DNA from: SAR324 cluster bacterium | GTDB taxonomy: Bacteria; SAR324; NAC60-12 | Direction of reading: 5' to 3' | Length of the DNA: 38,179 nt | Assembly (NCBI GenBank): GCA_028282505.1 | Contig: JANQHV010000327.1 | Span: forward strand, 1-38,179 | Shown here: one piece after another, positions 7,820-17,261 of the stretch | How the letters are laid out: each line of letters opens with the position of its first letter | How positions within the stretch are numbered: position 1 is the first letter of the stretch | Notes under the pieces: generated by a model | Told to the model about the DNA's origin: nothing | What the model saw: only the letters and a program-made list of their open reading frames with translations | Databases searched by the model: none | Program-made: the position numbers and the translations under genes

Positions 7820-10723
7820 CCCAACAGGCAATGCATCTCCAAAAAGCCAGTCATTCACCTCCTGATTTTGCAGGTTAGCCTGCAAAGGAGCTGCTGGTTC
7901 CAATAACATTTTTTGAAAAGGCTCTGTATTCTTCTGCTTTTTCATAAACTCCAGAATATCTTTTTGCAAAGCAGGATTGATGTCGCGTGTCCGGTCACCT
8001 GTCGTTTGGCCCAAACGTGCTAAAATCAATGGCATCTCTGCTTGAAAAGGAAGGTGCGGCATCGTCAATAACCACTTGATCCAGGATTCCACAACACTTT
8101 GTGGAATGACATGAACTGGGCTTCCATAAAGAGGAGCACGCATCCCAAAACGTGCTAAGCACCATCCATCTGCCCCAAAAAATCTCTTGGATTTGATCTG
8201 GTTGATCAATTTTTCCCCAAATTTGATTTTGGTATCTGCGGGAATGTCTTCTAAACTGGCAACCATACGCCATAGTTCGTTTAACGAAGCAGAATCTGAT
8301 TTTGGTTTAATATTTTTTTTCTTTCCCGCTCGTTTTTTAGACGTAGCTGGTTTTGTACTTCTTGTTGATTCCTGCAGCCGGGTCCAAGCTGGCTCCGATA
8401 GAGTTTGCTGTATCGTGGCAGGAAGACCACCCGCAATTCTCCGGCACATGATCCACCAGTCGATTTCGATGCCACGCTCTTTTTTGAAATAGGGGCCTTC
8501 TTTTAATAAATCTTCCAGTTGACGCACTCGCCATTCATCTTTTATGTATCCAAAACCAGGCCTCAGACAGAATCCGGCGAGCTTGATCCAGTTGGATTCA
8601 TGGTAGGGAGAACGAACACGATAGGACAGACCTTCATACAAAAGATCCCACAATTCGCGTAGCACAACAAGGGACCACTGTTCCCTGGGAATTTCCAGTT
8701 CCTGTTCCAACAGCTTATATAAACTAAAAGGACGCAGTTCTTCTTTGGGTTGAGAACGGGAACGTTTTCCATATTTCTGCCGAATGCATCGATCCGCATT
8801 CTCCCACCCCGTTGGTAAAGCTTCTTCCACAGAACCAATGGTTTGCTCTGCAGAGGAAGTAGTCTGAGTCTGGCTTTCACGGATCAGGAATTCAAGCTTC
8901 CACTCCTGTTTTCTTTCTGCATTCACACAAAATAAACTCAGAGTCCCAATTTCATTTAACTGAACACGGAGTTGAACTTTGATCTCCCGCACCTTTTTTG
9001 CAATTGTTTTTTTATCCACTCGAATTAACATTTGAACGGGAGGAAGCAGGACAAAGTCATTTTCCAGTTCCTCGTCCGTGAACTGAAAAGTTTCTCCTGG
9101 CATATCTTTAGGATGATGGATCGACGACAGCAAACGAAACTGGATGGGTTGGTTTATGCTCAACAAAAATTCTACATCCGAAACAGGTAATGCCGTTTCC
9201 ATCGTTGCCTGTTGGGGCAGGATACAAAGCCATCCTTCTTCTAAACGATCCTGATCAGGATTATGCAACATCAAACTGATATAATAGGATCGTGCACTTC
9301 CACCAGCGATACGAACTCCCAATCCCAGCCTGGCCAAATGATAGGCAACAGCTCCTCTGGCAACTGCCAATTGTATGTCATAAGTTTTCATCATCTGAAT
9401 GGATTGTTTCCCACTGATTATCGGCTGATCCAATAATTCCAGACGCCATTGTTCGAGTTGCTGCAACAACCGCTCTTGCAGCATCACTGGTGACAATGTT
9501 CCGCCATTGAATAAAACCTGATCAGGAAATGCAGAAGAGTCAGGATGCTCGGCAATATACCGTTTTAAAAAAGTACAGAGATGACGAGTGATCGCTGGTT
9601 CTTGTGCATAGGGCAGCCCTAACTGTTTCAAACCATGTTGACGGGACGGCACACTCGGTGTATTCCAGGGAATGAGCGGAAAAAAACCATCAAGGATGAT
9701 TTCTTTGATCATCTCCAGGGTCAAAGTCAATGTCTGTGTACCCCCAACCAATCTGCTACCAGCTTTAGCAACTGTAAGCTGGTAGTTTTCGCTCTCTCCA
9801 CAGAGCAGCACTTCTTTAGCACGACGGCATTGGGCGACGACAGACTCCCACACACGAGGAGACAATTGACGGTTTCCTCCTGTTAAGAGTTGTTCCACAC
9901 GAGTGGCCAGGGTTAAGTCAATATTGTCACCTCCCAGTAGAATGTGCTCTCCCACAGCGATGCGTTCAACGTTAAGTTGGGAGGAATCATCTCCTGGAGG
10001 AGTACCAATACGGACCAAACTGAAATCCGTTGTTCCCCCACCAATATCAATCACCACTGCAATTTTTTCTTCCTCTCCTGCTTCCAATTTGGATTCATTT
10101 GAAGAAAGCCAGGAATAAAAGGCCGCTTGTGGTTCTTCGAGCAAAGTAAAGTGTTGTAAACCTGCCTGTTGCACGGCCTGCACGGTATATTCACGGGCTG
10201 CTTCATCAAAGGATGCAGGAACTGTCAGAACAACCTGCTGGTTTTCGAGACAATGTTCAGGAAGATCCTTAGCGAAATGAACATTCCAGGCTGCTATAAT
10301 ATGAGATATATAAAAAGAGGTAACCTCAATGGGGGAATAGCGAGAAACATCCTCTATATCCGATTGTGGTAGTATTTTCGAATGAGGATCAACATGATGG
10401 TAGCATAACCAGGATTTTACAGAACTGATAATTCGCCCTGGATTTTGAGATTGCTGAAGCCGTGCCCATTCGCCTGCTATATAAGGGAAGGATTCAGTCT
10501 CCCAGGGAAACCGGAATTGTCCGGATGCTATTTCTTCTTCTGTCAGCAGATATAAATAGGAAGGCAAGGTGGGCGGATTGTGAATTTGTCCTCGTTCAAT
10601 CCATTGAGAGATGGGAAAATGATGAAACTTCTGTTCCAAGTCCTCTCGATCCAGATAAAACACCGCACTATTGCTGGTCCCTAGATCAATACCAACCAAA
10701 AATCGACTGCTGACAGATTCCAT
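7793..10723 (-). CDS. Long Hsp70-family protein with C-terminal DUF3731-type region
   Basis: The 976-residue protein has a full Hsp70 ATPase domain: phosphate-1 loop VGIDLGTSNSAVFYL near residue 10, the switch LEEPQAAFYSW near 197, phosphate-2 VIDIGGGTTDFSLV near 223, and the adenosine region LFNGGTLSPVM near 406. After about residue 480 it does not follow the DnaK peptide-binding lid. A long C-terminal part (about 640-970) is of the DUF3731 type found on proteobacterial Hsp70 relatives, with a Lys-rich linker TSKKRAGKKKNIKPK near 800. It lies 18 bases downstream of a second Hsp70-like gene and is the last gene of the cluster. Clients are unknown. Confidence 0.88.
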   Translation of the reverse strand: MESVSSRFLVGIDLGTSNSAVFYLDREDLEQKFHHFPISQWIERGQIHNPPTLPSYLYLLTEEEIASGQFRFPWETESFPYIAGEWARLQQSQNPGRIISSVKSWLCYHHVDPHSKILPQSDIEDVSRYSPIEVTSFYISHIIAAWNVHFAKDLPEHCLENQQVVLTVPASFDEAAREYTVQAVQQAGLQHFTLLEEPQAAFYSWLSSNESKLEAGEEEKIAVVIDIGGGTTDFSLVRIGTPPGDDSSQLNVERIAVGEHILLGGDNIDLTLATRVEQLLTGGNRQLSPRVWESVVAQCRRAKEVLLCGESENYQLTVAKAGSRLVGGTQTLTLTLEMIKEIILDGFFPLIPWNTPSVPSRQHGLKQLGLPYAQEPAITRHLCTFLKRYIAEHPDSSAFPDQVLFNGGTLSPVMLQERLLQQLEQWRLELLDQPIISGKQSIQMMKTYDIQLAVARGAVAYHLARLGLGVRIAGGSARSYYISLMLHNPDQDRLEEGWLCILPQQATMETALPVSDVEFLLSINQPIQFRLLSSIHHPKDMPGETFQFTDEELENDFVLLPPVQMLIRVDKKTIAKKVREIKVQLRVQLNEIGTLSLFCVNAERKQEWKLEFLIRESQTQTTSSAEQTIGSVEEALPTGWENADRCIRQKYGKRSRSQPKEELRPFSLYKLLEQELEIPREQWSLVVLRELWDLLYEGLSYRVRSPYHESNWIKLAGFCLRPGFGYIKDEWRVRQLEDLLKEGPYFKKERGIEIDWWIMCRRIAGGLPATIQQTLSEPAWTRLQESTRSTKPATSKKRAGKKKNIKPKSDSASLNELWRMVASLEDIPADTKIKFGEKLINQIKSKRFFGADGWCLARFGMRAPLYGSPVHVIPQSVVESWIKWLLTMPHLPFQAEMPLILARLGQTTGDRTRDINPALQKDILEFMKKQKNTEPFQKMLLEPAAPLQANLQNQEVNDWLFGDALPVGLKVAKPLS

Positions 10724-10741
10724 AATGTGTTTATGAAGAGA

Positions 10742-12580
10742 TTAGGACTGCTCTTCGCGTAGATTGAACTCCAGTTTCCAACTTTGTTCTCCTTCAATAG
10801 CTTCACACCAGAGTTCCAGGGAACCAATCTCTGTGAGGATCACCCGTAACCGCACAGGAATGACGGTTTTATCAGCAGATTCTCCTTCTTCTGCAGAAAA
10901 ATGGACCTCAAGTGTAGTTAGTTCTTCCAACGCTTCTTCTGCATTTTCGACAGTAAACCCAAGTTGGTCTTCTGGTCGATCTCTCCCGATGAAAAACCGG
11001 AAATCAACCGCTTCTCCAACAACCAGACCAAATTCCAAACCTGGAATGTCAAAACTGCTTCCTTCTTCTGTACCAACGGGTACCACACAAAGTCCATTGA
11101 GCAGGGGAGGCATACCAGGAATAGCCGGCATGGCGGACTCCACTCCAATATAGTAAGAAAAGGCTGAAGCACTTTTAACCCGTACTCCTTTTCCGCGTCT
11201 GACGCTTCCATAATAAGCAGCCCCTAAGGATACAGCCAAATCAGGATTTTCTGCTTGCAGAGTCGATACAGGAGAACCGCTATCATCCTGCAACCATTGA
11301 TTGAGCACGGCCATGATGCGTTCCTGAAAGATACCCGCTTTGGTCACTCCTCCGTTAAACAAAATTGCCGTAGGATGTACAAAAGCAGCATCTCCTACTC
11401 TTTCTGCAAGAGGGCTTTCTGGCTCAATATATTTTTTGCTTTCTGTCAAAAATCGGGCCAAGTGTTTTAAAATCGCAGAATCTGCTGCATAATTGAGCCC
11501 AATGGTCCGTAGTCCTGTTCTGCGTGCAACCTGGGGGTGATCCTGCACACCACACCAGCCAAAGAACCCTTCCAGCAAAGTTCCTTCAATTTCTTCGCGG
11601 GTCAGGTTACTGGAAAGCGTGCTGCCAATGAGTTTGCTTCCTCTTCCAGGCACAACCACTGCGACTTCTCCGAGTGAAGGATCTGACAACAACGATTCTT
11701 TCGCTTTCCGACAACTATGTGCCAACCCGAAAAATTGCCATTGTTCGAGTTTTTTCCCATCTTGTTCCATTTTCATCTGAACGGTCCGGGCCAAGGCAAG
11801 GTCCATGTTGTCTCCTCCCAGAAGAATGTGCTCCCCCACCGCAATACGAGAGAGGGTTAAATTTCCATCTTCTTCAGAAACAGCAATTAGACTAAAATCT
11901 GTGGTTCCTCCACCGATATCACAAACTAAAACAACGTCTCCAACATTGATGATATTGCGCCATTCCTCTTGATGTTCAGAAATCCAGGCATAGAAGGCCG
12001 CAATCGGTTCTTCCAGCAGAGTGATTTCCTCAAATCCGGCGTTCCTGGCAGCATCGATACTCAAATCTCTGGCAACCACATCAAAAGACGCAGGAACGGT
12101 GATGGTCACATCCTGGTATGATAATCCATCTTCTGGATTGGAATGATTCCAGGCATCCAACAAATGCCGTAAATAGGAAGAGGAGACTTCGACAGCAGAA
12201 ATTTTTTCAATTTCTGATGGTGCCGCCAGCGGCAAAATCTTAGTATGGCGTCCTTCTTGAGAGCACAACCAGGATTTTGCTGAACTGCTTAAACGCTGCG
12301 GAGTTTTTTCTCCTTGATTGCGAGCGTAGGTCCCTACAATGTGAGAAGGGTTGTCATTCCAGGGAAGTTGAAATACATTTCCTTCCACTTCATGTTCTGC
12401 AGGATGATAGAGAAAAGAGGGCAATGATGGAAGGGAATCCACCATGGATTGATCAATTAACTGAGGAATCATGAATGAATGGGCCTGGTCGGTCTCTTCA
12501 TCATGGTGATTATAGGAGGCAATGGCACTGTTTGTTGTACCTAAGTCGATCCCAATGCTATATTTACTGTCATTACTCAT
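10742..12580 (-). CDS. Hsp70-family chaperone-like ATPase
   Basis: The 612-residue protein has the Hsp70 actin-like ATPase motifs IGIDLGTTNSAIASYN near residue 9, TVPASFDVVARDLSIDAAR near 161, LEEPIAAFYAW near 193, VCDIGGGTTDFSLI near 221 and LFNGGVTKAGIFQERI near 409. The C-terminal third is a beta-rich substrate-like region, short of the DnaK lid. It is not DnaK itself: the acidic DnaK tail is missing and neither grpE nor dnaJ is nearby. It precedes the longer Hsp70 gene by 18 bases and follows the DUF2760 gene. These three families travel together in many proteobacteria with no established role. Confidence 0.9.
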   Translation of the reverse strand: MSNDSKYSIGIDLGTTNSAIASYNHHDEETDQAHSFMIPQLIDQSMVDSLPSLPSFLYHPAEHEVEGNVFQLPWNDNPSHIVGTYARNQGEKTPQRLSSSAKSWLCSQEGRHTKILPLAAPSEIEKISAVEVSSSYLRHLLDAWNHSNPEDGLSYQDVTITVPASFDVVARDLSIDAARNAGFEEITLLEEPIAAFYAWISEHQEEWRNIINVGDVVLVCDIGGGTTDFSLIAVSEEDGNLTLSRIAVGEHILLGGDNMDLALARTVQMKMEQDGKKLEQWQFFGLAHSCRKAKESLLSDPSLGEVAVVVPGRGSKLIGSTLSSNLTREEIEGTLLEGFFGWCGVQDHPQVARRTGLRTIGLNYAADSAILKHLARFLTESKKYIEPESPLAERVGDAAFVHPTAILFNGGVTKAGIFQERIMAVLNQWLQDDSGSPVSTLQAENPDLAVSLGAAYYGSVRRGKGVRVKSASAFSYYIGVESAMPAIPGMPPLLNGLCVVPVGTEEGSSFDIPGLEFGLVVGEAVDFRFFIGRDRPEDQLGFTVENAEEALEELTTLEVHFSAEEGESADKTVIPVRLRVILTEIGSLELWCEAIEGEQSWKLEFNLREEQS

Positions 12581-12680
12581 AATGTTTTTCTAGATGTTGG
12601 TGTATAAACAATAATTTTTATAATGCGAATCCGAAGTTAAAATTTCTGTTATAAAATCTGTATCTTGTAAAAAATGGTTT

Positions 12681-12767
12681 GTCATACCGGATTCGAGATG
12701 GTGGGGCCGCCATCGGATCCAGAAACCTTTGGAATTTGTGGATTCCGGGTCAAGTCCGGAATGACAC
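12681..12767. repeat. Palindromic repeat with GTCATACCGG / CCGGAATGAC ends
   Basis: The 16-base ends (12681 onward and 12751-12766) are inverted repeats matching at 13 of 16 positions, with a GC-rich interior. The element sits in the 213-base gap between the DUF2760 and first Hsp70 genes. It belongs to the widespread GTCATTCCGG-type intergenic repeats; a related element lies at 13519-13632. It could end or process the transcript between the two genes. Confidence 0.55.
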
Positions 12768-12793
12768 AATACTTCAACTCCAGATTCATATTT

Positions 12794-13462
12794 TTATATT
12801 TCAATTTCAGCAGGGGCCAAAATGTTTCGTTTGTGCGAAGCTGTTAATTTTGGCAATTGATGTTTGGTGACCTGCCAACCGTGATGGATCAATTCGCCCT
12901 GAAAAGGAGGATTGCTTTGTACATTCCCACTGAGGCGAATCAGTGCAGGATCAAATTCCTTGTCAATTTTCACACGACTGCCTTCCTCTTCTGTACGAAT
13001 TGGATCAATTGTAAAATATTCTTTCAAAACCTGAGCACACCCATCATGAACCACACGAGCGGCCTCTCCGATTTCCGCATTGGAAAAGGATGTGACATCC
13101 TGCTGTAAAAAATCAATCAAACGACCTGATTTTTGAAATAGAGAGAGCAGATACATGCCATCTGTCAACTCTTCTTCTACGACAGGAGGTTCCTTTTTCT
13201 CATGAATCACGGTAGCCTGCTCAGCGTGATCTTGTGTTGCCGTCTGACTGTCAGCTGAGTCATGGCCTTCTTCTGATGAGGAGGTAGCAGTTTCTTTTCC
13301 CTCTTCGGTTACTGCCTGCTCACTCTTGGCAAGCTTCTCTGCTTTGAGTTCCAAAGCCACCTGATACACACGATCCGCAAACTTTCGGCTAAAAACAATT
13401 TTCCAAAAACAAACAATGGAATAAATAAAAATTCGATAAAATGCGTTCAAACTTTTTTGCAT
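12794..13462 (-). CDS. DUF2760 domain protein, partner of the Hsp70 cluster
   Basis: The 222-residue protein begins with a hydrophobic helix (RIFIYSIVCFWKIVFS, about 10-25) that may anchor it to the membrane. An acidic Ala/Glu-rich linker follows (about 40-100), then the DUF2760 core: LFQKSGRLIDFLQQDV, SNAEIGEAARVVHDGC, LIRLSGNVQSNPPFQGELIHHGW, and the end ILAPAEIEI. DUF2760 genes are typically found directly upstream of Hsp70-like genes as here. The function is not established. It is probably the first gene of the cluster, with a repeat element on either side. Confidence 0.85.
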   Translation of the reverse strand: MQKSLNAFYRIFIYSIVCFWKIVFSRKFADRVYQVALELKAEKLAKSEQAVTEEGKETATSSSEEGHDSADSQTATQDHAEQATVIHEKKEPPVVEEELTDGMYLLSLFQKSGRLIDFLQQDVTSFSNAEIGEAARVVHDGCAQVLKEYFTIDPIRTEEEGSRVKIDKEFDPALIRLSGNVQSNPPFQGELIHHGWQVTKHQLPKLTASHKRNILAPAEIEI

Positions 13463-13518
13463 ATTTCCTTAATTATTATGATTGTTAAAAAGGCTAATCA
13501 CTTAATCCGAAGTACTTT

Positions 13519-13632
13519 GTCATTCCGGAGGTCCAACATGTCGGCTCGGCTGAAACGCCAGCCCGGCTGGAATCCAGGAGAAGTGCTCTGGATACCGGAG
13601 AATTGGTTAGCGTTCCGATCCGGCATGATACA
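13519..13632. repeat. GTCATTCCGG-type repeat between M20 and DUF2760 genes
   Basis: It starts GTCATTCCGG at 13519 and ends CCGGCATGATAC at 13632, in inverted orientation, with further internal GC-rich dyads. It is related to the element at 12681-12767 at the ends but not in the middle. It lies in a 288-base gap where I see no gene. A terminator or RNA-processing role is possible. Confidence 0.45.
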
Positions 13633-13750
13633 ACGACGTACAATTCATCAATTAAATCAATACTGTTCCGCCTTAAGCGAATAGCCGTTAAAAATAGGTA
13701 TCATGAAGTTATGAATCTCTGTGGCAAATATTTTTTGATTCTGGCTTCAG

Positions 13751-14917
13751 TTAGGACAATGCCGTTTCGACCAGCGTTATCCAGTAATTAGCACCTGTGG
13801 GTAAAATATCATCATTAAAATCATAATTGGCATTATGAAGCATACAGCCTCCTTCTCCCATTCCATTACCGAGCCACACATAGCATCCTGGTTTCTTTTG
13901 TAGCATGAATGCAAAATCTTCTGCTCCCATGCAAGGTTGCAGTTGCTGAATAACATTGGCTTCGCCAACTACCTTGGTGGCAACCTCTACTGCCAGTTTG
14001 GCTTCTGCCTCGTAATTAATCGTGGGAGGATAGGATCTTCTGTAGTAAAATTCTGTTTTTGCCCCAAAAGCGGAGCTGATCGATTCGGCAATATGATTAA
14101 TCCGTTCCTCTATCATATCCTGTACACTCGGTTGAAACGAACGGGCTGTTCCTTGCAGAGTGACATCGTTGGGAATGACATTGCCTGCTGATCCCCCATG
14201 GATTTGAGTGACACTGACAACGGAGGACTCTAAAGGATCGACGTTACGGCTGGTAATGGTCTGCAATCCTGTCACAATCTGTGCGGCAACAACAACTGGG
14301 TCAACCGTCAATTGAGGAATAGCAGCATGACCTCCTTTCCCCTGAACGGTAATGCGAAAATAATCAGATGCTGCCATCATGGGACCTGGGCGGATGCCAA
14401 ACTGTCCCGGAGGCATTCCTGGCCAATTGTGCATACCAAACACGGATTCGACTGGAAATTGGTCAAACAATCCTTCTTCGACCATCACTCGGCCCCCACT
14501 TTCGTTTTCTTCAGCAGGTTGAAAAATAAAATGTACTGTACCATTGAATTTTTTAGTTTCTGATAAATATTTTGCTGCTCCCAAAAGCATCGTGGAATGT
14601 CCATCATGCCCACATGCATGCATTTTTCCAGGATGGCGGGATTTATGAGCAAATTCATTCTTCTCTTCCATGAACAATGCATCCATATCAGCACGTAACG
14701 CAATTGCTCGCTCACCATTGCCAGCCTGTAGTGTTGCCACCACTCCGGTTTTTGCCAAACCACGTTGAACAGATAATCCCATCTCTGTCAATTTTTCTGC
14801 AATAAAATCAGATGTCATGAATTCGGTAAATGCGGTTTCTGGGTATTGGTGCAATCTCCTGCGCCATTCTACCATCTCTTTGTGTTTTGTTGAATTTGAC
14901 TCAATCATACCAATCAC
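13751..14917 (-). CDS. M20D family amidohydrolase (hippurate / N-acyl amino acid hydrolase type)
   Basis: A cytosolic metal-dependent amidohydrolase that releases an amino acid from an N-acyl or peptide-like substrate. The 388-residue product carries the metal-binding HACGHDGH at about 100-107, the catalytic and metal Glu pair in PAEE near 134-137, MHNWPGMPPGQ near 162, the dimerisation-domain GKGGHAAIPQ near 194, and MGAEDFAFM near 330, with LHN near 360. Length matches the family. Its start overlaps the stop of the upstream gene by 4 bp (ATGA), so the two are translationally coupled. Exact substrate cannot be told. Confidence 0.92.
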   Translation of the reverse strand: MIGMIESNSTKHKEMVEWRRRLHQYPETAFTEFMTSDFIAEKLTEMGLSVQRGLAKTGVVATLQAGNGERAIALRADMDALFMEEKNEFAHKSRHPGKMHACGHDGHSTMLLGAAKYLSETKKFNGTVHFIFQPAEENESGGRVMVEEGLFDQFPVESVFGMHNWPGMPPGQFGIRPGPMMAASDYFRITVQGKGGHAAIPQLTVDPVVVAAQIVTGLQTITSRNVDPLESSVVSVTQIHGGSAGNVIPNDVTLQGTARSFQPSVQDMIEERINHIAESISSAFGAKTEFYYRRSYPPTINYEAEAKLAVEVATKVVGEANVIQQLQPCMGAEDFAFMLQKKPGCYVWLGNGMGEGGCMLHNANYDFNDDILPTGANYWITLVETALS

Positions 14918-15807
14918 CTTATCAGATGTTCTATTTTTTTCATTACCCTTGTTACCAATGAAGGAGCACAGTAATTTTTTTGATGCGGGAGATGATGCCG
15001 GTATGGCTCTATTTTTTCAGCAGGCAATTCCAACAAGGTAATTCTTGTTTTGTGACAGAAGGCTTGTAAAAAATGCAGATCATAAATAGGAACTCCCATT
15101 GCCTGCCAGCGTCCTGTTAAAGCGTGCTCATTCAAAATAGACCGGATTTTGTTACAAAATCGCTCCCAAGTGGCTTCTGACAAGGCAAAGGCACTGTGCC
15201 AATCCCTGGTCAGCCATTGTTCTAGATAGACCTGATAGTCGTGGCTCAAAGAAATCTCCGGCTTGAATGCTCGGCCACAATAATTTTGGTCACAAAACGG
15301 AGTGACATCTGGAATAGAAACAAGACTTTCCATCTGTGAAAACACAGTGTGGGGAACAAAATAAAAGCTACTGCGTACCCAGTGAGTCAATTCCCAGTCC
15401 AGTAATCTCAGGTGTTTGAAATCAGGTGGGGGAGGATCGACCAACCCCGCAACTGCAGTTTCTCTCATTAAAAACTGCAACAAGTCTGAACTCACCAGCC
15501 CGCGATACTCATTACCGTATACCAAAAATGCTTCTGTGACAAATAAATAGAGATCACACTCTCCATACTGCTGCAAAACATCCCAGCCTTTCATCCAGCC
15601 AGAAAATTCATACAAGGCGTTATCCCCTCCTGTTTCGATGAGAAAGGGAGGCACCCGTTTCGGCTTTCGTTGCTCATATTTATTGTCGACTTTAACAATA
15701 GTGACTTCCCAACCTTCTAATGACTCTATTATCTCGACAAGCGTCGAAAACGCATTTTCATAACGCTCTGGATAATATTGCACAAAAATCACTCCCAATT
15801 GTGACAT
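14914..15807 (-). CDS. Putative glycosyltransferase-like protein of unknown specificity
   Basis: The 297-residue cytosolic protein opens with a strand-helix pattern typical of nucleotide-sugar binding folds (LGVIFVQYYPERYENAFSTL). It then has ETGGDNALYEFSGWMKGWDVL near 59-79, a DLYLFVTEAF strand near 85, and DWELTHWVRSSFYFVP near 137. This resembles proteins annotated as GT2/GT-A-like or rhamnan-synthesis-like, but no DXD motif is obvious. The ATG at 15807 abuts a repeated sequence that leaves no ribosome binding site; no better start is visible. It overlaps the M20 gene by 4 bp. Confidence 0.5.
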   Translation of the reverse strand: MSQLGVIFVQYYPERYENAFSTLVEIIESLEGWEVTIVKVDNKYEQRKPKRVPPFLIETGGDNALYEFSGWMKGWDVLQQYGECDLYLFVTEAFLVYGNEYRGLVSSDLLQFLMRETAVAGLVDPPPPDFKHLRLLDWELTHWVRSSFYFVPHTVFSQMESLVSIPDVTPFCDQNYCGRAFKPEISLSHDYQVYLEQWLTRDWHSAFALSEATWERFCNKIRSILNEHALTGRWQAMGVPIYDLHFLQAFCHKTRITLLELPAEKIEPYRHHLPHQKNYCAPSLVTRVMKKIEHLIR

Positions 15808-15900
15808 ATAGTACCGTGATTAAGGTATGTCTTGATGCCTTATCTTAAATCATAATCTTAGGAATGTTCCAAAAATAACTTACACATTTACTTGTCTTTA
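15807..15900. repeat. Composite of two interspersed repeats
   Basis: Positions 15807-15837 match 21676-21706 at 30 of 31 bases, and similarity continues weakly to about 15859. From 15857 to 15899 the sequence is identical to 1801-1843. Two separate repeat families therefore meet here, directly ahead of the gene starting at 15807. In the leftward direction this DNA should contain that gene's promoter. Confidence 0.6.
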
Positions 15901-15923
15901 ATACCCTGCAAACAAATGAAGTA

Positions 15924-17204
15924 TCAGGCATGAGTGACACTTGAATCGTCCTGGAGATGCTCAGATACGTATTCTGTACGCAAAAGCGATAAATATTGTT
16001 CTACTGCCGGCAGCACACTTTGAGTTGGTAAGGTTGGGAGAGTATCAAAAGCGTGCTCCACCAGCGGTAGTTGTAAAAAAGTCAAATGCGGCGTATTGGC
16101 TTCCTGCAATACTTGATAAAATTGTTTGGCTTCGTTGATGGATACGAGTGCGTCGATCTCTCCTTGAAGGATCAAGAACGGCGGTGGCTTTTCAGAAACT
16201 TGCCGAACCGGAGAAGCTTGCCGATACAATTCGGGACTGATTTCTGGTGTACTACCCATCACGATCTTCAACAATTTGGCAAGTGGCTCTTGCCTGGAAT
16301 CTTGAAATGGAGTAATAAAGTCATAAATCCCATAGAAAGCCACACAGCCTTGAACGTTGGTATCTATTTCTTCAAATCCTGGTTGGAATTCCCGATGATT
16401 TGGGGTTAAAGCTGTTAAAGCCGCCAGATGTGCTCCTGCAGAACCACCTGTGACAACAATGAAGTCAGGATTTGCTCCATACGCTATTCCCTGCTCTTTA
16501 ATCCAATTGATCGCACGCTTGCAATCAATGAGATGGGCTGGAAATACTGTTTGAGGACTCAAGCGGTATGTAATCGCAAAACAGATCCAACCTGCTGCTG
16601 CCATTCGAGTCATTAGAGGAATTCCCTGTATTTTTGTGCCAACTGTCCATGCGCCTCCATGAATCTGTAACAACACCGGACATGCTCCTGTATGTTGTTG
16701 GGGGCGGTACACATCCAGCTTCAAACAGGAATCATCATTTTCATGAAATACAATATCACGAATGATATCAATTTTTGGATTTTTGAGTAAAAGAGTCGGA
16801 TTCCAATAGACATTCCAGTCAAATCCGAAGGGAGTCAAATGTTGACGAAATGGTGGGAGGATTTTTTGTTCGTAATCATTTCCCAGGGCGGTTCTCATTT
16901 GTTGCTGCACCAAAGGTGGCAAACGAAACAGTTTCACCATTCGGAAAACAAGCGCCAAACAACTCACCATCGTGAGGATCAAGGCAAATTGTCCTGCAAT
17001 ACTTTCCAGTGCACCACCAAAATAGAACAAAAGCACCACTCCCAGATTGAATACAATCCAATGTGGCGCCAAATCGCCAACCAGCCATCCTAAAATGAAT
17101 GTAGAGAAAGTGAACAGCCCATTGTTGCTCCACTGAAGAGGCCTGAATACATTATATGTCAGGACAGCATACACTACACTCCAAAGTAAAAACAAGAATG
17201 CCAT
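15924..17204 (-). CDS. Membrane-anchored alpha/beta-hydrolase esterase (HSL-like)
   Basis: The first 90 or so residues contain three or four hydrophobic segments (LFLLWSVVYAVLTY, LFTFSTFILGWLVG, WIVFNLGVVLLFYFGGAL, FALILTMVSCLALVF). A hormone-sensitive-lipase type hydrolase domain follows: oxyanion motif HGGAW at about 182-186, nucleophile S255 in GGSAG, acid D351 in GEIDALV and H384 in VEHAFD. It hydrolyses ester bonds of an unknown small or lipid substrate at the inner membrane. Hydrolases with such an N-terminal membrane part are less common than soluble ones. It lies 57 bases downstream of rpsI on the same strand. Confidence 0.85.
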   Translation of the reverse strand: MAFLFLLWSVVYAVLTYNVFRPLQWSNNGLFTFSTFILGWLVGDLAPHWIVFNLGVVLLFYFGGALESIAGQFALILTMVSCLALVFRMVKLFRLPPLVQQQMRTALGNDYEQKILPPFRQHLTPFGFDWNVYWNPTLLLKNPKIDIIRDIVFHENDDSCLKLDVYRPQQHTGACPVLLQIHGGAWTVGTKIQGIPLMTRMAAAGWICFAITYRLSPQTVFPAHLIDCKRAINWIKEQGIAYGANPDFIVVTGGSAGAHLAALTALTPNHREFQPGFEEIDTNVQGCVAFYGIYDFITPFQDSRQEPLAKLLKIVMGSTPEISPELYRQASPVRQVSEKPPPFLILQGEIDALVSINEAKQFYQVLQEANTPHLTFLQLPLVEHAFDTLPTLPTQSVLPAVEQYLSLLRTEYVSEHLQDDSSVTHA

Positions 17205-17261
17205 CCTACCAGCTCCTTGGCGCGATATCCGAGAGATAAAGAGAGAATGGGTGATGGGAAT

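Noticed and set aside
10742-12580. Calling this gene dnaK
   Set aside because: The ATPase motifs are Hsp70, but the lid and acidic tail are missing and the neighbours are DUF2760 and a DUF3731-type Hsp70, not grpE or dnaJ.
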